Assembly: GCA_032158295.1 (NCBI GenBank)
Contig: CM063254.1
Span: 19,172,147-19,236,146, forward strand
DNA: 64,000 bases
DNA from: Pycnopodia helianthoides
Lineage: Eukaryota; Echinodermata; Asteroidea; Forcipulatida; Asteriidae
Direction of reading: 5' to 3'
How positions within the stretch are numbered: position 1 is the first letter of the stretch; each line of letters begins with the position of its first letter. The notes under the pieces are model-generated. The model searched no databases. It was not told the DNA's origin and saw only the letters and a program-made list of their open reading frames with translations. The position numbers and the translations under genes are program-made. This document shows, piece after piece, positions 57,135-64,000 of this stretch.

Positions 57135-57835
57135 CATGGAAAGATTTGGTTCTAGAAAATATTTCACAAAAATCAGACTAGGAGGGTTCACTGAGCGTCA
57201 AAGATGTCAAAAGTTTGAGGTAAATTTCTTTCTTTTTTCCCCTTCTTTCTTTTAAGAGTTAAAAGCCAACATTTAGCAAGTTTTTACTTTACAGCTTGAT
57301 TCAAAGAGACAATATGTACAATCAGGAAAGAGTATACTAGGGTTCTATAACCAATGCTGTACTAGATTCTCATGTTACTCCATTTACTTCATGAAATACA
57401 CATTAAATAAGAAATAAAGAAACCTTTTACAGGAAAAAAAAGTTGTTCCGGCTTGTTCTAATCCTTCCAAAGTGTAAAATTGTTGGACTGCTGTGCAGGT
57501 CTTGTTCTTTTTCTACTTTTCTTTCCCAAAAATGTCTGTGCCATCAAACATCTTGCGAGTGATGCAATCATCTTACAGCTGCAGGTGTAGTTGAGACTGA
57601 GACCAAGACCTGAAGGTCCGAGGGGGAAACCGGTCTGGAGACCAACAACACTGACAGCTGCGTCTTGAGATCAAGACCAGCCTCGAGACCAAGGTTTGGT
57701 CTGGAGACCTACAACACTGACAACTGCATCTTGAGATGGGAAATAGCTACCCCTGGTTTAGACTGGTCCCCTGTCTATATCCGCAAGGATAAAGACGAGC
57801 ACTGGTCTCATAGGCCCAATGATTTAATTTGAATA
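57135..57835. other. Downstream stretch, weak internal repeats
   Basis: Around 57590-57735 there are imperfect repeats of GAGACCAACAACACTGACA and GCATCTTGAGAT-like segments. No gene was recognised. Confidence 0.45.
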
Positions 57836-58093
57836 CAATGCAGTGACGTTAGCTTTCCATATCTGTGTTATGATTGGACAATGCAGTGACGTAAGCTTTC
57901 CATATCTGTGCTATGATTGGACAATGCAGTGACGTTAGCTTTCCATATCTGTGTTATGATTGGACAATGCAGTGACGTAAGCTTTCCATATCTGTGCTAT
58001 GATTGGACAATGCAGTGACGTAAGCTTTCCATACCTGTGTTATGATTAGACAATGCAGTGACATAAGCTTTCCATATCTGTGTTATGATTGGA
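57836..58093. repeat. 43-bp tandem array, 6 copies, with CRE-like and CCAAT motifs
   Basis: Six units start at 57836, 57879, 57922, 57965, 58008 and 58051. Each contains CAGTGACGTTAGC or CAGTGACGTAAGC and most contain ATGATTGGAC. So TGACGT (a CREB/ATF half-site or near-full CRE) and ATTGG (inverted CCAAT) recur every 43 bp. Unit 5 has ATTAGAC instead, and unit 6 has TGACATAA. Confidence 0.92.
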
Positions 58094-58099
58094 CCGAGG

Positions 58100-59135
58100 T
58101 GATGTACTTTCGATTGTCTGCATGCAGCGTGTGCATAATGTTTGTACACCATGTAATGTTGTTTTATTCACTATGTAATTATGTGTACATGTTCATGTGA
58201 AGTGACTACGAATCTCCGCGTAAAATTAATGCAAGGTCAAAGGTACATTTGGCAATGTCCGGTCAAGCTGGTATCTGGCGTTATTCACAAGCCTCTGAGT
58301 TTGATGTCGGATGTTCCGGCTACCTCTGATTGGGAGTAGGGTTAAGCCAGATAACACAGGAGTTAGCCTCTCGAGTGTGCATTTCCCCCCCCCCCCCCCC
58401 CCCGGAAAGATGGGGTGATGGTGGGGTTCAGATTCCCCAGCAATTTCCTGGGGTTTTAAGTCCTGGTGATTGGCTCGTTAGTGTGAAAAGGGCTACACAA
58501 AGTCTGACTTTCATTTCAATGTAAGTCCCTGGAAGTTACCCAGAATAGAAAACCACGATCAAGTTCCAGGTGTTTTTCGTTTTTATTTCTGTGCAATCTG
58601 ACCCATGTTCTGTGTGGAGTCTGTACCCTAAAAAAAACACTTCATGAAACACAGACAAAATCATTTATAAAATAACAAAGCTTCAGCCATCATATTTGTT
58701 TTTATTTATTTACAAACAAAAATAACTCCAGTAAAACAACTTTTCCCAAAGCAGGCTTTGAGGCTTAATCTCCGCAGGGTTTCCCTTTAAACTGGTAATT
58801 GGTCCAGTTTTTACCACAAAATTTCCATGGTTATGCAGCTTGTTATTAATAACGCACAGTACAAATTACACTTTCATTTATTGATAGATTAACAGACTGG
58901 ATATATTGTAGAACTTATAGTATAAAAATAGTTTTAAATCAAAGATGGTTATTGTTAATATTCGAAAAACATCTTCCTGGGAATATGTACATATGCGATT
59001 AATTAATCACCATCATTATTTAAACAAATTCTATTTACAGGATTCATTTTTTTTGCTGAAAATGTGTATGACAGTTAAACAATCACAGCACTTGCAGTGT
59101 CACGTAACAAAAATAAAAAGGGTATTACCTAACTC
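58100..59135. other. Downstream stretch, nothing recognised
   Basis: A 17-bp poly-C run lies at 58385-58401. A SINE-like GGGGTTTTAAGTCCTGGTG lies at about 58450. The rest is AT-rich. Confidence 0.45.
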
Positions 59136-59529
59136 TTAAAGGAACATTACAGAATTGGTAAGAAAAAAACTTGTAAAATATACTTTTTGATCACAGATTT
59201 ACATAAAACTTACACGGTCTAATGATGATGATAGTAGAAAACATCCCTTGAAATATTTCTGTCTGAAATGCCATATTTGATGAGAAATGAATAAACTAAT
59301 TTTCCCATTAGAGTTTATCGCTCAGTGAGCGTTTTATTCATTTGTTGAATCTATATGATTTCATGCAAATGTGTAATCGGTTTTTTACTATTTTTTCGTG
59401 ACCCAGACGGCCGATCGATCTCAAACTGCTACAGGTTTGTCAGTTTATGTACATGGTGAATTACATAAAGTGCTTACACTGCCAGCAACTGTTTTGTTAG
59501 CAAAAACCAATTCTATAATGTTCCTTTAA
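59136..59529 (+). mobile_element. TTAA MITE family B, copy 3
   Basis: 394 bp, TTAA at both ends, in the same orientation as the 38307 copy and nearly identical to it. It is followed directly by a poly-A run (59545-59561). Confidence 0.92.
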
Positions 59530-59879
59530 AAGAAAGGAAAACGAAAAAAAAAAAAAAAAACACACAAATGAGGGATCGAAACAATATTTCTACATACCTC
59601 GATCATACCTAGAAAATAGAAGAGAAACATTCAAGGCAATCAAAACAACATGCTACCTTTGAACAGGATAAAAAGTCTTTATAATAAACCTAGATTTAAC
59701 AAAACAATAGAAATTAATGAACAAATATAGACATCCTATTTTTACAAGAAACAAAAGCGTTCAATGCATCAGAGCTTTGCTTTCGGTTTTTTTGCCAACA
59801 TTTACTTTCGAAATCATAGAAACATACAAGTAATATTGACACTCGGACATTTTTTGATTATGTGTGATAGCTGAAACCA

Positions 59880-60045
59880 TGAAACTTTCACTTGGCATAT
59901 TCAAGAACAGTTGCAAATCCTACCTGCATAAAGAAGCATTTCGTTAACTCTATTTTCTACCTTAGTAATGCTACTTTTTCTTTTATGTTGGTTGTTTTTT
60001 GGCGGATACGGGCGCTTTATAAGTTTCCACTATTATTATTATTAC
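59880..60045 (+). mobile_element. Retroelement 3' end with (ATT)n tail
   Basis: CAAGAACAGTTGCAAATCCT then ACCTGCATAAAGAAGC would encode FKNSCKSYLHKEAF, a typical LINE C-terminus. It ends GGGCGCTTTATAAGTTTCC plus ATTATTATTATTA. Only the last ~165 bp is present. Confidence 0.6.
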
Positions 60046-60049
60046 AACC

Positions 60050-61355
60050 ACCAAAATCATGATTTAAAATCGAGACAGAAGGGCACCGTTGAAATTTGTT
60101 TTAAAAAAAACCAAAATCTCAATCAATAGAAAATTCTGCTTCGTAAATTCTGCAAAACAAGTAACAAAAACAAGTATACATCAACGAGTTTGCTATTTTG
60201 GCCTGCAATCAGTGGCTTTTCTATGTGAAATTGTGTGTATGTGGTAAGCAAGTAGATGTTCTTCACAGCTCCGTGAAAGTAAGACCTTGTAAAATAGAAA
60301 AACAAAAAATTCCCAAACTCACTCAAAAGTTACGGACTGGTACTCAAATCACTTCAGCAATTTCAACTTTACTCCCTGAAGAAATCAAATCAAATTAAAT
60401 TTTCAAACGTAAAGGTTAAAGGTCACATTCATACTACTTCTTATCCTTCTTTAGAACATTGTCATTACAAAAATATAGTTTGACAGAAAATGTACTCAAA
60501 TCTACTGATGTATTTTAATAAATAATGTTATAAGACCCTTTTATTGTTTGTCCACAATGATCATCTAGGGATTTGTCGAACAGTTTTTCAAAAACTTTTG
60601 TCATATTTTGGAAGTTTTGTTCCGGACTTCTTGTAAACAAACTGAATAAATACATTGTGATAAATGAGCAAATATTTAAATGCTATTGTATTCAAAGAGT
60701 ATAACAAATATGGGAGCCTAGTAAATAAAATTAATTATATTTGTGTGCACTAACGGGAGTAAAAAATGACAGACTGGTCGGAACCTACCCAATACCAACT
60801 CGACACGGAGTGAAAGTTTGTGTTAATTTAATTTTTAAAATTCGCATTAAATCAGTTTAGTACACAAAAGTTACATAATAGGGCCGATTAAAGATAGGGT
60901 ATGTTTTTAAAAAATAGTTACAAGAAATAATGTTTATACAAAATCACTGAGCAAATACAACTTTTTAAAATAGAAAGTTATTTTTTAAAACAAAAACATG
61001 TAAACAAAATAAGTTGCCAAGCTTTTGTTGCTACAGTTTATCAGTGTTGACAGTAACTAATCCCCTAGTCAGATAACATAAAGTGTAAACAAAGTGTAAC
61101 TTTTTGATGTTTGTTATCGTCAAAGTTTTCTTTTTCCTTCCTGCCTGATCAAGGACCAACCTCTTAAATTTTACAGAATGTAAACCTACCACAAATGAAA
61201 CAAACAAATCAATCTGCTTTGTTACAATTGTCAAAGCAGAAGGGCGGATAAGACATACTTTAAAAAAAAAAGGCTAAACCAAAGCATTTGTGGTTGTTTT
61301 TTGAGCCAGTTTATGTAATGTGAGAAAAAATTGTGGTGAAATAACTTCATGTACT
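60050..61355. other. Downstream stretch, AT-rich, nothing recognised
   Basis: Very AT-rich with no supported exon, RNA or repeat family. Confidence 0.5.
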
Positions 61356-61357
61356 AA

Positions 61358-61675
61358 GTAGGATTTGAAACTTTGCATGGTGGAGATACAATCTAGTAAG
61401 GTTTGCAGTAACACCAGGTACATGAGTAAGATTTTAAACTTTGCATGGTGGAGATACAATATAGTAAGGTTTGCAGTAACACCATGTACATGAGTAGGAT
61501 TTGAAACTTTGCAGGGTGGAGATACAATTAGTAAGGTTTGCAGTAACACCATGTACATGAGTAGGATTTGAAACTTTGCAGGGTGGAGATACAATCTAGT
61601 AAGGTTTGCAGTAACACCATGTACATGAGTAGGATTCAAAACTTTGCAGGGTGGAGAAACAATCTAGTTAAGTTG
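61358..61675. repeat. ~67-bp tandem array, 5 copies
   Basis: Units start near 61358, 61425, 61493, 61560 and 61627. Each has GTAGGATTTGAAACTTTGCA, GGTGGAGATACAATCTAGTA and AACACCATGTACATGA. An open minus-strand frame spans it only because the unit happens to lack stops. A related relic lies at 42910-42985. Confidence 0.9.
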
Positions 61676-61679
61676 TGGT

Positions 61680-62120
61680 GGTTCTGCAAACCTGTGTGCT
61701 CCGATCGTCTTCAGAAGAATGAAGAATTCTCCTGAAACTTTGAGTTGTGAAACGCTGGATCTTCTCAGAACCACCACAAATCATAAAAAGAGTTTTTATG
61801 TACATGGTGTGAACACAAACCTCAGTAAATACGTCATACTATTTTTTCAACAGAGTGGAATTTACATCCTGTGCATAGATGCAAATTTTCTGACAGGAAA
61901 TTGAAACAAATTTTGTGTAACTTTCTTCAACTGCAATCAGATAAAGGCCTACCTTTATCTGTGTCACTTTATCTGTGTTATGAACACCCTTTGATCTTTT
62001 AATTCTTGAAACTAAAAATAATGTGTACCTCTACACCCACGGGCGATCAATTTTTTCCGGGCATTTCCCCATTCAACTTTTACTGGCCATGGTGGTTGCA
62101 TGTGGCTTCACCAAAAAATA
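61680..62120. other. Downstream stretch, nothing recognised
   Basis: Short stretch with a local CTTTATCTGTGT duplication at about 61950-61975. Confidence 0.45.
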
Positions 62121-62129
62121 GCCATTGTA

Positions 62130-62465
62130 GAAGTCTTGTCATGAATTGGTGACCATTTCCCGTTTTTCTTTCTTTCTGTGTTCACATCTTAACATCTAGA
62201 AGTAACTCAAATTGTACAGGTCATGTCATGAATTGACCATTTTCCATGTTTTCTGCGTTCGCATACTATCTTACATCTAAAAGTAACTCAGATTGTACAG
62301 GTCATGTCATGAATCTACTAATTTCCCTTTCTTTCCGTGTTGAAGTACTATCCGACAGATCTATAAGTAAGTGAAACTGCACAATTCATGTCTTGAATGA
62401 ATCGACCATTCTTTGTGTTTTTCCGTGTTCACAAACTATCTATCATCTGACAGCAAACCAAACTA
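62130..62465. repeat. Degenerate ~85-bp tandem repeat, about 4 copies
   Basis: Units contain TCATGTCATGAATTGACCAT, TTTCTTTCTGTGTTCACA-like and AAGTAACTCAGATTGTACAG blocks. Identity falls from the second to the fourth copy. Confidence 0.7.
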
Positions 62466-62674
62466 TTGGTTTAGAACTCGCTTATCTCACATGCTTTTAC
62501 AATACATGGGAATTGCAAGATAAACAAAACTTGAGTTATCTTTGTGTGGAGATATTTATACAGAGACGCATTGACTTTATGTGTAAGTGACAATGCACAC
62601 AGTTACACATGCCACACCATTGAGAAAGACTCTGCTAGGATAAATAAAAAAGTAAAAACGAGTCCATGACCACT

Positions 62675-63020
62675 TTAATGGTAAATACAGAATTGGTAAG
62701 GACAAAAAACATAGATGTTTAATTTTAGTCTTGGAGCTAAACGAGTTCATACTACAACCATTTTTTTCTGTGAAATATTTCCCTCTGAAATGAAGTCGTA
62801 TTCAAAGAAACTGTATCTGAAACCCACAAAATTTAACGCAACAGCTGATTTTGGTTGTAACAACCAAAATTAAGGACAATGTTACACGCTAAAAAATGTG
62901 TGTGATTTTTCACTATTTTCTCCCGACTCACACAACGGATCAAACCAAACTTTTCACCGGTTTGTTATTTCATGTATATGGTTGATTACACAAATCATGA
63001 ATTCTCCGCACTACCTTTAA
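62675..63020 (+). mobile_element. TTAA MITE family D (346 bp)
   Basis: TTAA at both ends. The left end AAATACAGAATTGGTAAG resembles family B, and the right end is eroded. A central TTTTGGTTGTAACAACCAAA palindrome is present. The CACTATTTTCTCCCGAC to TTCACCGGTTTGTTATTTCA core is shared with A, B and C. Confidence 0.7.
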
Positions 63021-63024
63021 ACTC

Positions 63025-63605
63025 CCACTGGATAGGACACTGATATAAGTTGTGCAAGTACCAGGGCAATGAACGTCAGATCGGGTTTACGTACATCCTC
63101 TCACGATCTCACCAGGAAATAGCGTTTTATAATTTGTCTTTGGGCAAACACCTACATACAGGAAATTGTATGCTAGTCCAGGGATTGTGTACCATGTCAG
63201 TCTGTAAATGAAATTCAACCTTCGAGGGAAACCGACTGCTATATAAGGAGATTGAGTACTCATTTCAGTGTTAAATAATCGTGTCAAATAAACATCACAA
63301 TTTGTGATAATTTGACCATAAAAAGCAACAGTTTCCTTCAGGAATTTAGAAACATACCGCCATTGGAAACCCACCAGGCAGAACAGGAAACTCTGTTCAA
63401 GCTTTTGTTCAACATTTGCATGCGTGTGAAAATGCACAAGTGGCATGGATTTTGTGGCAGCCGTTGTTTCCGTGATGACCGCGATGACCGCGATGACGGC
63501 ATCACCAGTGTTCAGTTTTAAGTTCAGTTCAGTTTACTTTCCACAGTGTCAAATATCGATTATGTTTTTAATCAGAGAAAAACAAACAGAAATTGTTCAG
63601 TGGAG
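63025..63605. other. Downstream stretch, nothing recognised
   Basis: Contains GATGACCGCGATGACCGCGA (63474-63495), a short tandem repeat of GATGACCGC. The 119-residue minus-strand frame at 63087-63446 has no recognisable domain. Confidence 0.45.
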
Positions 63606-63609
63606 CTTA

Positions 63610-64000
63610 AAGGTAGGGTCGTAGAGTGGTTTTTGATGACATAATGCTTATTCATAGGCAACATTATAAAGAAAGATACACTAACAGTCACATGTGAAAG
63701 TTACAGCTGAATACAGTGTCTACATGCTGAGCAAACAGCAAAAAACTCATACAGTATTTTCACAAGAACGTCAAATCCATCCATGTTAGCGAGGTGACAG
63801 CGGGTATGTACCGACTGCATCTCTGGCCACAGCATTCACGCACGGACACCAACCCTAAACAAAATCTGAGAAACAATTTATGCATGAATCGTTTGTCAGA
63901 TTCAATACGTTTTGGGGTGAAAAATTATCCAAACCATATTACCTCGAAGGGAATCCCTTCTAAATTAATTATGGTCATTAATTTGTGGAGTATTTACCAA
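63610..64000 (-). mobile_element. Palindrome-bearing element E, copy 2, running off the window
   Basis: Inverted relative to 26255-26650. It contains the palindrome at 63863-63902 and the ATTTTCACAAGAACGTCAAA, CATTCACGCACGGACACC and AAGGGAATCCCTT blocks. The outer end may lie beyond 64000. Confidence 0.7.

Noticed and set aside
61274..61639. 121-residue repeat protein on the minus strand
   Set aside because: It is a reading of the 67-bp tandem array. The unit length is not consistently a multiple of three and no family is known.
1..64000. CRISPR arrays, operons, bacterial-type promoters or a prokaryotic defence system
   Set aside because: The window is animal DNA with spliceosomal introns. 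The tandem repeats have no repeat-spacer structure.

Overview
The window is a stretch of animal nuclear DNA. It has long AT-rich introns, GT-AG splice sites, tRNA-derived SINEs and many short inverted-repeat transposons. Gene content (an aryl hydrocarbon receptor and an AP-5 sigma subunit) fits an invertebrate deuterostome. The abundant TTAA-flanked elements beginning TTAAAGGCACTGGACACTAT resemble elements I associate with sea-star genomes, so an asteroid echinoderm is my best guess. That taxonomic call rests on memory and was not checked by search.

The main content is one large gene on the + strand: a bHLH-PAS transcription factor of the aryl hydrocarbon receptor (AhR) family. I reconstruct nine coding exons between 8019 and 54283. 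Every junction is GT-AG and the phases are compatible. Together the exons make an uninterrupted 863-residue protein (2592 nt with stop). Exon 1 encodes a novel N-terminus, exon 2 the bHLH, exons 3 to 6 the linker and PAS-A, exons 6 to 8 PAS-B, and the 1.3-kb exon 9 a Tyr/His/Pro/Ser-rich C-terminal region. Intron 2 is about 32.6 kb and separates the bHLH exon from all PAS exons. The bHLH is divergent and the PAS-B pocket carries a Phe where human has Val381, so the protein may not bind dioxin-like ligands.

Inside AhR intron 3, on the opposite strand, sits a single-exon gene for the sigma subunit of the AP-5 adaptor complex (AP5S1). Its last ~23 conserved residues are displaced by one base, and a palindromic element lies directly after the expected stop.

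Region by region: 1-8018 is upstream non-coding DNA with a duplicated ~470-bp segment, microsatellites and minisatellites. 8019-8852 holds exons 1 and 2. 8853-41457 is intron 2, full of MITEs, a LINE tail and SINEs. 41458-41624 is exon 3. 41625-47603 is intron 3 with AP5S1 and a MITE. 47604-54283 holds exons 4 to 9 with SINEs in the introns. 54284-64000 is the 3' UTR and downstream DNA with three tandem-repeat arrays and further MITEs.

The most unusual non-genic signal is a set of TTAA-bounded elements (four families, six copies seen) with different ends but one shared internal core of about 70 bp. A separate family keeps a ~40-bp palindrome at the same position even though one copy has a different stem sequence.
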